The notes beneath the pieces were generated by a model. It saw only the letters and a program-made list of their open reading frames with translations, had not been told where the DNA came from and did not search any database. The translations under genes and the position numbers were made by a program. Of a DNA stretch of 64,000 bases, positions 45,905 through 54,984 are shown piece after piece; position 1 is the first letter of the stretch; every line of letters starts with the position of its first letter. The stretch is from Thioclava sp. ES.031 (GTDB lineage Bacteria; Pseudomonadota; Alphaproteobacteria; Rhodobacterales; Rhodobacteraceae), in NCBI RefSeq assembly GCF_002563775.1, contig NZ_PDJO01000001.1, positions 2,668,501-2,732,500 on the forward strand, read 5' to 3'.

Positions 45905-46627
45905 TTATCGGGCGTCCTCGAGCGAGCGCCTCCGCGCCGCCCACCGCATCCCGCGCCGGATGATCTCGGTCACCTGATCGACCCGCAGATCGTCGAGCGT
46001 ATGGCCGATCGAGCAATAGAAGATGCGTCCCTTGTCCCAACGCCGTTTCCACACGACCGGGATCACGGTGCCCTCGATCCACCACAGGTGATCGCCCGAG
46101 AAGGTCGTCGTCGCGAGGACCTCGTTCGACGGATCGGTAAGCATATAATATTGCTCGGACTTCAGACGGAAACTGCGGATGCCTTTCACGATCGGATCGG
46201 CGGGGCGGCAGATCGTCACGTCGTAATCGACGTAATCGTCCGAGGGCACGACGTTGTCGGGCCAGCCCGGCGGGTGCGCCACGAACTGCCCGCCGATCAG
46301 GAAGTGATAGGTCGGACGGTCGCGGAACGCATCGCCCATATGGCCGTGCCAACCGGCCAGGCCGCAGCCATCGGCGACCAGTTTCAGAAGCCCGTCTTCC
46401 TCGGCCTTGGTCATGTTTCCGAATTCAGGCTGGTGTGCGGAGCGGGCCGAGGACCAGATCGGCACGATCAGGTCGCAACCGGCCATCTTTTCGGGCTCTG
46501 CGAGCGGGGCGAGCGTGTCATGCACGATCACTTCGAACCCGTCGGCCTCCAGCAGATCGCGGCACCAGTCGGCGAAATCGGTCGGTGCGTGGCCTTCCCA
46601 GCCCCCAACAAAAAGAACGGCTTTCAT
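45905..46627 (-). CDS. ThuA-like domain protein
   Basis: The 240-residue protein has the ThuA/glutamine-amidotransferase-like fold: KAVLFVGGWEGHAPTDFADW, CDLIVPIWSSARSAHQPEF, GCGLAGWHGHMGDAFRDRP and the C-terminal GRIFYCSIGHTLDDL. ThuA proteins are linked with sugar (trehalose and others) catabolism in rhizobia, although the reaction is not established. It overlaps the upstream dehydrogenase gene by 4 nt and is the last gene of the minus-strand operon. Confidence 0.85.
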   Translation of the reverse strand: MKAVLFVGGWEGHAPTDFADWCRDLLEADGFEVIVHDTLAPLAEPEKMAGCDLIVPIWSSARSAHQPEFGNMTKAEEDGLLKLVADGCGLAGWHGHMGDAFRDRPTYHFLIGGQFVAHPPGWPDNVVPSDDYVDYDVTICRPADPIVKGIRSFRLKSEQYYMLTDPSNEVLATTTFSGDHLWWIEGTVIPVVWKRRWDKGRIFYCSIGHTLDDLRVDQVTEIIRRGMRWAARRRSLEDAR

Positions 46628-47493
46628 GTCTTATCCTTTCGCGTGAAATCGACCATCGAAGCCATGTCGCGCGCTCCGCGTCCCTCGGCTTCGGCGGCGC
46701 GCAGCCGCTCCAGCACCACGTCGCCCTGCGGCAGTTCGACACCAAGCTGCGCGGCCAGCGCCTGGGTCACCTCCATATCCTTGCGCGCGAGCGCCACGGT
46801 GAAGCTGACGGGATGCGCCGCCTCATCGAGATAAAGGGGTTTGCGATAGCTCAGCATCGGGGCCGCAGCGGCCGAAGCCTCGATCGCGGCGAAGGCCGTG
46901 CCGGTGTCGATGCTCGCCGCGTCGGTGAGGCTCAGCGCCTCGGCCAGTGTCTGATTGAGCCCGTGGATCAGCATGTTGACGGCGAGCTTCATCACCGCGC
47001 CATCGCCTACATTGCCCAGACAAATCACCGCCTTGCCCATCGCGTCGAGCACAGAACGCAGCGGCGCGGCCTGTGCGTCGGAGCAGCCAGCCATGATCAT
47101 CAGGCTCGCCCCCTCCGCCGCAGCGGTGGAGCCGGAGACCGGCGCGTCGATCACCTGCCAGCCCGCAGGGGCCTTGCCCGCGAGATCGGCGATATGCCCG
47201 GGGCTCATCGTGCCCATCTCCAGAACCGTCAGCGGCCTGGTTGCGGCGAACAGCCCATCCTCGCCAAGATGCACGGCAGAGGACGCCGCATCGTCGGCAA
47301 GCATCGTGACAACGACCTCCGCGCCCTCGGCCAGTTCGCGCGGGGTGGTGGCCACCCCTGCCCCGGTGCCCTTGGCGAAGGCCTCGGCCCGTTCGGGCGA
47401 GCGGTTCCAGACCGTGACATCATGGCCGCTGGCGATCAGGTTGCGCGCCATCGGGGCGCCCATGCGCCCTAAACCTGCAAAACCGATCCGCAT
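46624..47493 (-). CDS. 3-hydroxyisobutyrate-dehydrogenase-family oxidoreductase
   Basis: This 289-residue beta-hydroxyacid dehydrogenase starts MRIGFAGLGRMGAPMARNL, the Rossmann motif of the family. It has the substrate-binding VIDAPVSGSTAAAEGASL, the catalytic-Lys segment GAVMKLAVNMLIHG and LARKDMEVTQALA. It would oxidise or reduce a 3-hydroxy acid with NAD(P). The ATG at 47493 shares one base with the stop of the ATP-binding protein gene; a GTG one codon earlier is an alternative. It is part of the importer operon, suggesting action on a breakdown product of the imported compound. Confidence 0.9.
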   Translation of the reverse strand: MRIGFAGLGRMGAPMARNLIASGHDVTVWNRSPERAEAFAKGTGAGVATTPRELAEGAEVVVTMLADDAASSAVHLGEDGLFAATRPLTVLEMGTMSPGHIADLAGKAPAGWQVIDAPVSGSTAAAEGASLMIMAGCSDAQAAPLRSVLDAMGKAVICLGNVGDGAVMKLAVNMLIHGLNQTLAEALSLTDAASIDTGTAFAAIEASAAAAPMLSYRKPLYLDEAAHPVSFTVALARKDMEVTQALAAQLGVELPQGDVVLERLRAAEAEGRGARDMASMVDFTRKDKT

Positions 47494-49013
47494 CACGCCA
47501 CCTGGTCTTGCTCAATCCCCGAAATCGCGGCGACGAGGCTGTCTTCTGTCACCTCGTCTGCGGTGAAGCGGCGCATCACCCGGCCATGATACATCGCGAG
47601 GATGCGGTCCGAGACATGCAGCACCTCGGGCATCTCCGAGGAAATCACGATCACCGCATAGCCCGAACGGGCCAATTCGCGGATCAGGTCGTGGATCTCG
47701 GATTTCGAGCCCACGTCGATGCCGCGCGTCGGCTCGTCCACGATCAGGATGCGCGGATGCATCGCCAGCCACTTCCCGATCACGATCTTCTGCTGGTTGC
47801 CGCCCGAGAGATTGCCGACCGCCTGCCGCCAGCTGGGCGTCTTGATCTTCAGCGTGTCGCGATACTGGTCGAAGATCGCGATCTCGGCCCCGTCCGAGAC
47901 GAAGGGCCCCGAGGTCAGATCGCCGACCTGTGGCAGAGTGATGTTGTCGCGGCAATTCATGCCAAGCACCAGCCCCTGCTCTTTGCGGCTTTCGGGCACC
48001 AGCGAGATACCCTTCGCGATCGCGTCGGCTGGCGAATGTATCGTGGTCTCCTTGCCGTCGATCTCGATCTTGCCAGCCGTGGGGCGGCGCAGGCCGAACA
48101 GGGTCTCGGCGATCTCGGTGCGCCCGGCGCCGACAAGACCGTAGAAACCCAGCACCTCGCCCTCGCGCAGCTGGAAGCTGACATCGTGGAACAGCTCGCC
48201 GCAGCTCAGCCCGTCGACGCGCAGAGCGACCTCGCCGGTCTCCACCTCGGCATGTTCGCGGCGCGACAGATCGAGCGAGCGCCCGATCATCAGCTGAATG
48301 ACCTCGTCTTCATTGGTCTCGGCCGCCACGAGCGTCCCGCGATAGGCGCCGTCGCGCAGCACCGAGATGCGGTCGGCGAGCGTAAAAATCTCATCCATCC
48401 GGTGCGAGATATAGACGATCCCCACACCGCGCGCTTTCAGATCGTTGATGATGTCGAACAGCACGACTTTCTCGGCGTCGGTGAGCGAGGCCGTGGGCTC
48501 GTCGAACACCACGACCTTGGCATCGACGGTCAGGGCGCGCGCGATTTCCACCATCTGACGGTTCGCGATCGAAAGATCCCCGACACGGTCGCGCGGGCCG
48601 AAACCGCATTTGAGCCGATCGAGAATTTCCTGCGAGCGCTCATAGAGGGTTTTCCAGTCGACCCGCCCGAGAGAGCGGCGCGGCAACTCACCCAGATATA
48701 TGTTCTCGGCGACCGTCATTTCCTCGGCCAGCGACAGCTCCTGGTGGATCAGCACCACGCCGCGGCCCTTCGCCTCGAGCGGCGTGCGCATGGTGGCGGG
48801 TTTTCCCTCGATCTCGATCGTGCCCTCGTCAGGCTGATACATCCCGGCGAGCACTTTCATCAGCGTGGATTTCCCCGCGCCGTTCTCGCCCAGAAGCGCA
48901 TGCACCTCGCCTGCGCGGACATCGAAGGTTACACCATCGAGCGCGCGCACGCCGGGGAACGTCTTGACGATATCGGTGAGTTGCAGCGCCGGGGTTTCGG
49001 TTGCCTGTGTCAT
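47493..49013 (-). CDS. Sugar ABC importer ATP-binding protein (RbsA/MglA-like)
   Basis: The 506-residue product has two nucleotide-binding domains in tandem, as in ribose/galactose-type importers. The first has Walker A GENGAGKST (residues 42-50) and Walker B VVVFDEPTASLTDAEK. The second has the degenerate GLVGAGRTEIAE in place of Walker A, then LSGGNQQKIVIGKWLA and ILIVDEPTRGIDVG. This asymmetric pattern is typical of the CUT2 family. It overlaps the permease gene by 4 nt. Confidence 0.94.
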   Translation of the reverse strand: MTQATETPALQLTDIVKTFPGVRALDGVTFDVRAGEVHALLGENGAGKSTLMKVLAGMYQPDEGTIEIEGKPATMRTPLEAKGRGVVLIHQELSLAEEMTVAENIYLGELPRRSLGRVDWKTLYERSQEILDRLKCGFGPRDRVGDLSIANRQMVEIARALTVDAKVVVFDEPTASLTDAEKVVLFDIINDLKARGVGIVYISHRMDEIFTLADRISVLRDGAYRGTLVAAETNEDEVIQLMIGRSLDLSRREHAEVETGEVALRVDGLSCGELFHDVSFQLREGEVLGFYGLVGAGRTEIAETLFGLRRPTAGKIEIDGKETTIHSPADAIAKGISLVPESRKEQGLVLGMNCRDNITLPQVGDLTSGPFVSDGAEIAIFDQYRDTLKIKTPSWRQAVGNLSGGNQQKIVIGKWLAMHPRILIVDEPTRGIDVGSKSEIHDLIRELARSGYAVIVISSEMPEVLHVSDRILAMYHGRVMRRFTADEVTEDSLVAAISGIEQDQVA

Positions 49014-49999
49014 AGCCGAAGCTCCTCTTTACCCTTGCGGTTCAGCTGCTTGTCCAAGAGCAGCACGGCGATCAGGATCGTCCCGAGGATCACCAGCACG
49101 TAGAAAGCGGGCACCTGCATCAGGTTCATCCCGTTGCGCAGGATGCCGATCGCGAGTACCCCGCCCAGCGTGCCAATGATCGTGCCAGCCCCACCGTTGA
49201 GCTTGGTGCCGCCAAGAACGACCGAGGTGATCACCCAAAGCTCGTAATTGGTGCCGAGGTTCGGAGTCGCAGCGCCCATCTGGCTCGACAGCGTCACCCC
49301 CGCGAGTGCCGCGAAGAAGCCGACGATCATGAAGTTGATCAGCATATGCGGCCCGACCCGGATCCCGGCATTCACCGCAGCCGAGCGGTTGCCGCCCACC
49401 GCATAGGTGTTTCGGCCATGAACCGTCCGCGCGAGCAGGAAATACACAGCCACCGTGCAGACGAGGAACAAGACCGCCAATGTCGGCAACGGCCCCATGC
49501 TGCTTGAGCCGAAATCCGAGAAGGCGAAGTTCATCGCGAAGAAGGATTGCTCCTTGGTGTAGACGAAGACGAGGCCCCGCACCCCGAGCATCGCGCCCAG
49601 TGTGACGATGAAGGCATCGACCCCGGTCTTCCAGACGATGAAGCCATTGAGCGCGCCAAGCGCCGTCCCTGCAATCAGCGCCGCGATCACGCCCGGCGCA
49701 ATCGCCCAGTTGCCCCAGTCCGCAAACATCGGCCAGCCCTGAATATCGACGCAGAGGCTGGCTGCAAGCGCCACGACGGCGCCGACGCTCAGGTCGATAT
49801 TGCCGTTGATCATCACCAGCGTCATGCCGAGTGCGATCAACCCGATGGTCGAGGTTTGAACGAGGATGTTCTGGAAGTTCTGCAGCGCGAAGAAATAGGG
49901 GTTCGCGAAGCTGAAGAACACGAAGATCAGAACGATGAAGCCCCATATCGGGTTGGCAGCGAGCCAACGCACGGGCGACTTGATAACGGTATCCGCCAT
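49010..49999 (-). CDS. Sugar ABC importer permease (RbsC-like), second of two
   Basis: This 329-residue CUT2-type permease has about nine helices, with the NGNIDLSVGAVVALAAS motif and the coupling-loop region VHGRNTYAVGGNRSAAVNAGI. TSVVLGGTKLNGGAGTIIGT lies near the end. I choose the ATG at 49999 with GAGGAG upstream; a longer frame reaches 50038. It pairs with the permease encoded immediately upstream; two distinct permeases suggest a heterodimeric channel. Confidence 0.92.
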   Translation of the reverse strand: MADTVIKSPVRWLAANPIWGFIVLIFVFFSFANPYFFALQNFQNILVQTSTIGLIALGMTLVMINGNIDLSVGAVVALAASLCVDIQGWPMFADWGNWAIAPGVIAALIAGTALGALNGFIVWKTGVDAFIVTLGAMLGVRGLVFVYTKEQSFFAMNFAFSDFGSSSMGPLPTLAVLFLVCTVAVYFLLARTVHGRNTYAVGGNRSAAVNAGIRVGPHMLINFMIVGFFAALAGVTLSSQMGAATPNLGTNYELWVITSVVLGGTKLNGGAGTIIGTLGGVLAIGILRNGMNLMQVPAFYVLVILGTILIAVLLLDKQLNRKGKEELRL

Positions 50000-50009
50000 T
50001 GTCTCCTCC

Positions 50010-51068
50010 TCAGGCGATCGGGGAAAGCAGCCGGCCACGCTTGGCCGCGATGTCGAGCCAGACAGCGAGGATGATCACCACCCAGGTCACCAGCCACTGC
50101 ACGTAATATTCGAAGCCCATCAGCAGCAGGCCGTTCTGGATGAAGCCGAGGATCAGCACGCCGATCACCGTCTTCCAGATCGTGCCCGCGCCGCCCAGCA
50201 GCGAGGTCCCGCCAAGGATCACCCCGGCCAGCACCTGCAGCTCGTAGCCTTGGCCGACATTGTTCTGCGAGCCCATGACCCGGCTGCCGAGGATGATCGC
50301 GGCGATCGCGACCCCGGAGGCCGAGATCAGATAGGTCAGGAACACCACGCGCGAGCGCCGCACGCCGGAGAACACCGCCGCCGTCGCATTGCCGCCCGTG
50401 GCGTAGATGCGTCGCCCGAAGGGCGTGTAGGCCATCATCAGATGCAGCAGGATCGCGCCGACCGCGAAGATCACGATGGGCGTCGGGATGTCCGCGATCG
50501 TGCCGCGCCCGAAGATCTTGAACCAGGTCTGATCCTGATTGACGATGTCGACGTTCTTGCCGCCCGAATAGATCAGCGTAAGCCCCTGAATCGCCGAAAG
50601 CATCCCGAGCGTTACGATCAGCGAGTTCAGCCGCGCGACACCGACCAGAAGGCCGTTCACCGCCCCGAGCGCCAAAGTTGCCACAAGCATCACGCCGATG
50701 GCCGGGGCCGGGCCGATCTTGTCATGCAGATCGACCACCAGAACCGTCGAGAAGGACAACATCGAGCCCACGGACAGATCGAGGTTGCCGCCGATCACCA
50801 CCACCGTCACGCCCAAAGCCATCACCCCGATGATCGCCGAGGAGCGCATCACCGAAAGGATGTTCTCGGGAGACAGAAACCGGTCCGAAAAGATCGAAAA
50901 TCCGATCAGGAACAGCGCGAAGGCCACCAGAATGCCCTGACGCGCCAGTAGATCTGCAACCTTCTTCCACCGATCTCGGTTCATTCCTCTTCCCCTGCTC
51001 TCACGTTCCACGCGGGCGATGCGCTGACCGCTCACCGCGGCCCGCTTTTCCGTATGAATATTCGCCAT
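50010..51068 (-). CDS. Sugar ABC importer permease (RbsC-like), first of two
   Basis: The 352-residue CUT2-type permease has a longer hydrophilic N-terminus (about 40 residues). IGGNLDLSVGSMLSFSTVLV and GRRIYATGGNATAAVFSGV are the characteristic loops, and LAGVILGGTSLLGGAGTIWK the C-terminal motif. GGAGGAGA precedes the ATG. It is co-transcribed with the second permease and the ATPase, about 45 nt after the SDR gene. Confidence 0.92.
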   Translation of the reverse strand: MANIHTEKRAAVSGQRIARVERESRGRGMNRDRWKKVADLLARQGILVAFALFLIGFSIFSDRFLSPENILSVMRSSAIIGVMALGVTVVVIGGNLDLSVGSMLSFSTVLVVDLHDKIGPAPAIGVMLVATLALGAVNGLLVGVARLNSLIVTLGMLSAIQGLTLIYSGGKNVDIVNQDQTWFKIFGRGTIADIPTPIVIFAVGAILLHLMMAYTPFGRRIYATGGNATAAVFSGVRRSRVVFLTYLISASGVAIAAIILGSRVMGSQNNVGQGYELQVLAGVILGGTSLLGGAGTIWKTVIGVLILGFIQNGLLLMGFEYYVQWLVTWVVIILAVWLDIAAKRGRLLSPIA

Positions 51069-51113
51069 TTTCTCCTCCCGTCGGGCAGCCTCCCCGCTGC
51101 CGCTCGCGGCGCT

Positions 51114-51911
51114 TCAGATAAGCGTCATGCCGCCGTCGATCATCACGATCTGCCCCGTCATGTAGTCGCTGTCGGGCGAGGCGAGGAACGTCGTCGTTCC
51201 GGTGATGTCGACGGGTCGGGCCACGCGCCCGCGCAGGATACCGGAGGCGAATTCCTCCATCGCCTGTCCCGGCATCTCCGCCGCACCGATCTCCATCAGG
51301 TCGCGATCGACCTCTTCCCACATCTCGGTCGCCACCACGCCCGGAGCAAAACCTGTCACCGTAATATCGTGTTTCGCGAGATCGCGCGCACCCGATTGCG
51401 TGAGCGAGACAACCGCCCATTTCGAAGCGCAATAGGGCGCGACATTGTCGAAGCCCTGACGGCTCGCGATCGAGGCGGTGTTGACGATCTTGCCACCCCC
51501 GCCCTGCGCGATCATCTGCCGGGCCGCTTCCTGCATCCCGATCAGCGTGCCGAGCGCATTGATATCCATAATGAAATGCCAGTTTTCCTCGGTCACATCG
51601 AGGAAATTCATCGGGCGGTTCACCCCGGCATTGTTGAAAACCACGTCAACTCGGCCAAACTGTTCTGCCACCCGTTCCATCATCGCGCGCACCTGATCGC
51701 GCTGCGTCACATCGACCTGCGCCGACATCACCCGGCCCCCGGCGGCTTGCGCCCGCGCGGCATTCTCCTGCGCCAGTTCGGCCACCCTCTTGCCGTTGAG
51801 ATCGGCGAAACACACATCGGCGCCCTCATCCAGCAATGCCTCTGTGATCGCGCGCCCAATTCCGCGCGCAGCGCCCGTCACAAGACAGACCCGTCCAGAT
51901 ACGCGTCCCAT
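51114..51911 (-). CDS. Short-chain dehydrogenase/reductase
   Basis: The 265-residue classical SDR has the cofactor motif TGAARGIGRAI (about residues 12-22), NNAGVNRPM, the catalytic Ser in NTASIASRQG, YCASKWAVVSL with the catalytic Tyr and Lys, and the C-terminal PDSDYMTGQIVMIDGG. An acidic residue after strand beta-2 (FADLNG) suggests NAD rather than NADP. It is similar in type to the SDR at 54985 on the opposite operon. It sits between the binding protein and the permeases, so the imported substrate, probably a polyol or sugar, may be its substrate. Confidence 0.93.
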   Translation of the reverse strand: MGRVSGRVCLVTGAARGIGRAITEALLDEGADVCFADLNGKRVAELAQENAARAQAAGGRVMSAQVDVTQRDQVRAMMERVAEQFGRVDVVFNNAGVNRPMNFLDVTEENWHFIMDINALGTLIGMQEAARQMIAQGGGGKIVNTASIASRQGFDNVAPYCASKWAVVSLTQSGARDLAKHDITVTGFAPGVVATEMWEEVDRDLMEIGAAEMPGQAMEEFASGILRGRVARPVDITGTTTFLASPDSDYMTGQIVMIDGGMTLI

Positions 51912-51940
51912 CGAATTCTCCGTTTTATCTGCAATGAGAT

Positions 51941-51976
51941 GGGCATGGGCCGGTACTGATACCTTAGCCCATGCCC
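51941..51976 (-). terminator. Stem-loop between binding-protein and SDR genes
   Basis: GGGCATGGGC (51941-51950) and GCCCATGCCC (51967-51976) form a perfect 10-bp stem with a 16-nt loop, 14 nt after the binding-protein stop. Such stem-loops after solute-binding-protein genes usually protect the upstream mRNA or partly stop transcription, so that the binding protein is made in excess. Confidence 0.7.
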
Positions 51977-51990
51977 GCGGGGAGGAGAGA

Positions 51991-52941
51991 TCAGAAGGCA
52001 GGCTTCTTGAACTGGTCCATGTTCTTCTCGGTGATCTGGGGCGTCTTGAAGTAGTTCATCTTCGGAACGTCCTTGCCCTGGATCACGTCGATCGCGGTCT
52101 GAAGCGCGTTCTTCGCATCGTCGATCGGCGACTGGTAGACCGAGCCGTAATACTCGCCCTTCTTCATCGCCTCGTAACCGACCGCGAAGTTGGTGGCGCC
52201 GACGAACTTGATGTCCTTGGCACGGCCCGCAGCCTTGGCGGCGTTGAGCGCACCGACGCCCATGTTGTCATCGGCCGCATAGACGCCGTCGATCTTGGGA
52301 TATTTCACGAGGAAATCTTCCATGACGCGCTGCGACTTCTCACGGTTCCAGTCACCCGGCTGGGTATCCATGATCTTCACGTCCGGGCAGGCTTTGGCCA
52401 GCTCGTCCTCGAAGCCCTTCTGGCGTTCGATCGCGGTGGTGTAGCCCGGCTTGCCCGAGATCTGCACGATCTCGCCCTTGCCGTTGAGGCCGGTGCACAT
52501 CATGTCCGCGGCTTCCTTGCCCTGCTCGATATTGTTCGGGCCCGAGAAGGCCGCGATGAAGGGCATGCCCTGCTCGGCGATGTTGGAGTTGGTGATGATG
52601 ACGGGGATGCCAGCGTCATGCGCCTTCTTGACTGCTGGGACCACGGCCTTGCCGTTGGTCGGCCAGACGATGATCGCCTGCACGTTCTGCTGCACGAGAT
52701 CCTGGATCTGCGCGATCTGGCGCGCCACGTCGCCGCCCGCATCGAGCACGACCGCATCGACGTCGGGATTGGCCGCGGCCGCTTCCTTGAACGCCTTCTC
52801 ATAGGTGGTCTGGTAGCTGTCCACCCCAACGTTGTTCTGCGTAATGCCGATCTTCATCTGTTCGGCCCATGCACCGCCAGCAAGCGCGAGCGTTGCGACT
52901 GCGGTGGTTCCGGCGACGAGCGCCTTCATCGTTCTTTTCAT
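51991..52941 (-). CDS. Periplasmic sugar-binding protein (RbsB-like)
   Basis: This 316-residue type I periplasmic binding protein has a signal peptide cleaved near GAWA-EQ (residue 26). The mature chain starts MKIGITQNNVGVDSYQTTYE, with VVLDAGGDVARQIAQIQDLV, TNSNIAEQGMPFIAAFSGPN and GVYAADDNMGVGALNAAKAAG, all typical of ribose/galactose-type receptors. It is the first gene of the minus operon, divergent from the regulator gene, and probably under operators at 53082-53118. The ligand is not deducible. The start at 52941 is set by the signal peptide and GGAGG upstream. Confidence 0.93.
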   Translation of the reverse strand: MKRTMKALVAGTTAVATLALAGGAWAEQMKIGITQNNVGVDSYQTTYEKAFKEAAAANPDVDAVVLDAGGDVARQIAQIQDLVQQNVQAIIVWPTNGKAVVPAVKKAHDAGIPVIITNSNIAEQGMPFIAAFSGPNNIEQGKEAADMMCTGLNGKGEIVQISGKPGYTTAIERQKGFEDELAKACPDVKIMDTQPGDWNREKSQRVMEDFLVKYPKIDGVYAADDNMGVGALNAAKAAGRAKDIKFVGATNFAVGYEAMKKGEYYGSVYQSPIDDAKNALQTAIDVIQGKDVPKMNYFKTPQITEKNMDQFKKPAF

Positions 52942-53081
52942 CGTTATCCTCCCATGAAGTTTCAGTCCGGCCGGTGAGACTGTGGCGATCGCCCCCTCCT
53001 GAGCTCTCGCCATGCAGCCCGAATCCACCGGCGGCACCCTCAGATCATCCCGTCAGCCCAGCGGGGTTTCCGCCCGGATTT

Positions 53082-53118
53082 TATCCATTTTGGACATCCG
53101 AATATCCATTATGGTTAT
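53082..53118. promoter_or_regulatory. Two tandem operator-like boxes in divergent promoter region
   Basis: TATCCATTTTGGACAT (53082-53097) and TATCCATTATGGTTAT (53103-53118) share the symmetric core CCA-W3-TGG and are spaced 21 bp, two helical turns. They lie between the binding-protein and regulator genes, so they probably bind the regulator encoded at 53171 and control both operons. Confidence 0.65.
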
Positions 53119-53170
53119 TTTCGGTGAGGATCACGACCCTCGATCTGGACATCTTTCGGAGGACATCAAG

Positions 53171-54973
53171 ATGACGCAACCCAAACCCAAGCCCGGACAC
53201 AAACGCGTGAGCAATCTCGATCCGAAAAATATCCAAAATGGTCATATCGAGGGCTCTGCCCCGGCCACGCCGGGTGTGGGCGATAAGGGTGCGGCGCTTT
53301 CGATGATCGATTTGTTGGAATCGCTTACGGACGAGATCGAGACGACGCTGTCGCTATCGACCCCCAATCCCTATTTCGCGATGGCCGCGCATCTGGTGCG
53401 GTGTCACCTCGAAGGCAAGACAGTAACGCCGTCTTCGCTCGTCGCGGCCTCGGGCGTTCCCTACGCGACCGCGATGCGCAAACTGTCGGACATGGTCGAT
53501 GCCGGCATGATCGAACAGCGTCCGCGGACCCGCTCGGGCAAGACGGTCTCGCTCCATGCCAGCAGGCAACTCCTGACGAATTGGGGGCAGCTCACCGATC
53601 GTGTCGGCCGTCTGGCGCGGCGTCATCTCGCGGAGTCCGACGGCGCGGAGCGCGACTACTATTTCGGCGGCACCTATCTGGCCGGGCATTCGATCGCCCC
53701 GCCCGCGGTACTACCCGATCCGCTCACAGTGCCCGGTGGCATCCGAGTGCTGGTGCATGGCGATCCGACCTTCATGGTGATGGAGAACCTCAAACGCCAG
53801 TTCGAGCATATCGTCGGCACCTCGATTTCGCAGCGTGCCTTCTCGATCGACCGGCTGCATGAGGAAACGCTGCGCAACGCGGCGCGCAAGACCAGCCATT
53901 ACGACATCATCGCCGTCGACCTGCCCTGGATCGGAGAATTCGCGAAAAAGGGTCTTCTGATGCCGCTCGACGACGTGATGGACATCTCGCGGCTCGATCC
54001 AAGCGATTTTCACACCGCGGGCTGGCGCGGCGCGCATTGGAAAGGCCGTCCCTATGGCGTGCCGAGCCAGACCACGCCGGAGCTGTTTTTCTATCGCAAG
54101 GATCTGTTTGCCGAGGCCGGGCTGAAACCGCCGACCACGACCGATCAGGTACTCGAGATCGCGCGCCATTTCCACGATCCGGCGCGTGGCCGCTACGGGA
54201 TCGCCTGGAACGCGGCGCGCGGCACGGCGCTGGGACATACGTTCATCATGGCGATGGCCGATTTCGGCCAGCCGGTGGTCAATCTCGACCCGATCGCGGG
54301 CGGGTTCGACGCCGACAATCTGGACCGCGACGATTTCATCGCACAGTTCGACACGCCCGCAACCGAGGCCGCGGCCGAGTATTTGCTGCAACTGATGAGC
54401 GTCTCGCCGCCCGACATCCTGTCGATGTCCTGGTATGAGCGCGTGCGCCCCTATGCGGCGGGCAAGGTCGCGATGGCCTATGGCTACACGCTGCTCGCCC
54501 CGTATTTCGAACTCGACCCGAACTCGCCCGCCCATGACACCACCGGCTACCTGCCCCACCCGACCGGGCTGGGCGCGCAGCCGGTCGCACCGGTGGGCGG
54601 CTATGTGCTCGCGATCCCGGTCAACCTGCCCGAGGAGCGGCGCGCCGCCGCCGCAGAGGCGCTGATCGCCTTCACCTCGCCCGCGGCGCAGAAGCTTTAC
54701 GTGCTCAATGGCAGCCGGACGGTGCCGCGCTACTCGGTGGGCGCCGACCCGCAGGTGCAGAACCTGTCCCCGATATTCGAGGCGGTGGACGCGATGTCCT
54801 GGCGCGACGAGCTGCAATTCTGGCCGCGCCCGCCGCTGCCGCGCATCTGCGAGGTGATCGAGATCTGCGGACAGGAAATCCACGACATGCTGCGCGGGGT
54901 GATCCCCCCGCGCGAGGCACTCGGAAAGATCCAGCAACGCGCTGACCGGGTGCTCAGAACACCATCAAGTTAG
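53171..54973 (+). CDS. HTH regulator fused to a solute-binding-protein domain
   Basis: This 600-residue protein has no signal peptide. A winged-HTH-like region lies at about 62-130 (SSLVAASGVPYATAMRKLSD, AGMIEQRPRTRSGKTVSL). From about 190 to 560 comes an extracellular-solute-binding family 1 fold: IRVLVHGDPTFMVMENLKRQ, YDIIAVDLPWIGEFAKKGLL, WKGRPYGVPSQTTPELFFYR, the AFTSPAAQKLY-type hinge and GSRTVPRY. It is thus a cytoplasmic one-component regulator that probably senses a substrate with a binding-protein domain, comparable in concept to SgrR but with another SBP family. The ATG at 53171 has GGAGGA upstream. It heads the plus operon and is divergent from the importer. Confidence 0.82.
   Translation: MTQPKPKPGHKRVSNLDPKNIQNGHIEGSAPATPGVGDKGAALSMIDLLESLTDEIETTLSLSTPNPYFAMAAHLVRCHLEGKTVTPSSLVAASGVPYATAMRKLSDMVDAGMIEQRPRTRSGKTVSLHASRQLLTNWGQLTDRVGRLARRHLAESDGAERDYYFGGTYLAGHSIAPPAVLPDPLTVPGGIRVLVHGDPTFMVMENLKRQFEHIVGTSISQRAFSIDRLHEETLRNAARKTSHYDIIAVDLPWIGEFAKKGLLMPLDDVMDISRLDPSDFHTAGWRGAHWKGRPYGVPSQTTPELFFYRKDLFAEAGLKPPTTTDQVLEIARHFHDPARGRYGIAWNAARGTALGHTFIMAMADFGQPVVNLDPIAGGFDADNLDRDDFIAQFDTPATEAAAEYLLQLMSVSPPDILSMSWYERVRPYAAGKVAMAYGYTLLAPYFELDPNSPAHDTTGYLPHPTGLGAQPVAPVGGYVLAIPVNLPEERRAAAAEALIAFTSPAAQKLYVLNGSRTVPRYSVGADPQVQNLSPIFEAVDAMSWRDELQFWPRPPLPRICEVIEICGQEIHDMLRGVIPPREALGKIQQRADRVLRTPSS
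53230..53245. promoter_or_regulatory. Third operator-like box inside regulator coding start
   Basis: TATCCAAAATGGTCAT repeats the CCA-W3-TGG core seen at 53082 and 53103, here within codons 20-25 of the regulator gene and 127 bp from the second box. An intragenic operator would allow DNA looping and autorepression. Confidence 0.5.
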
Positions 54974-54984
54974 GGAGGAATAAC

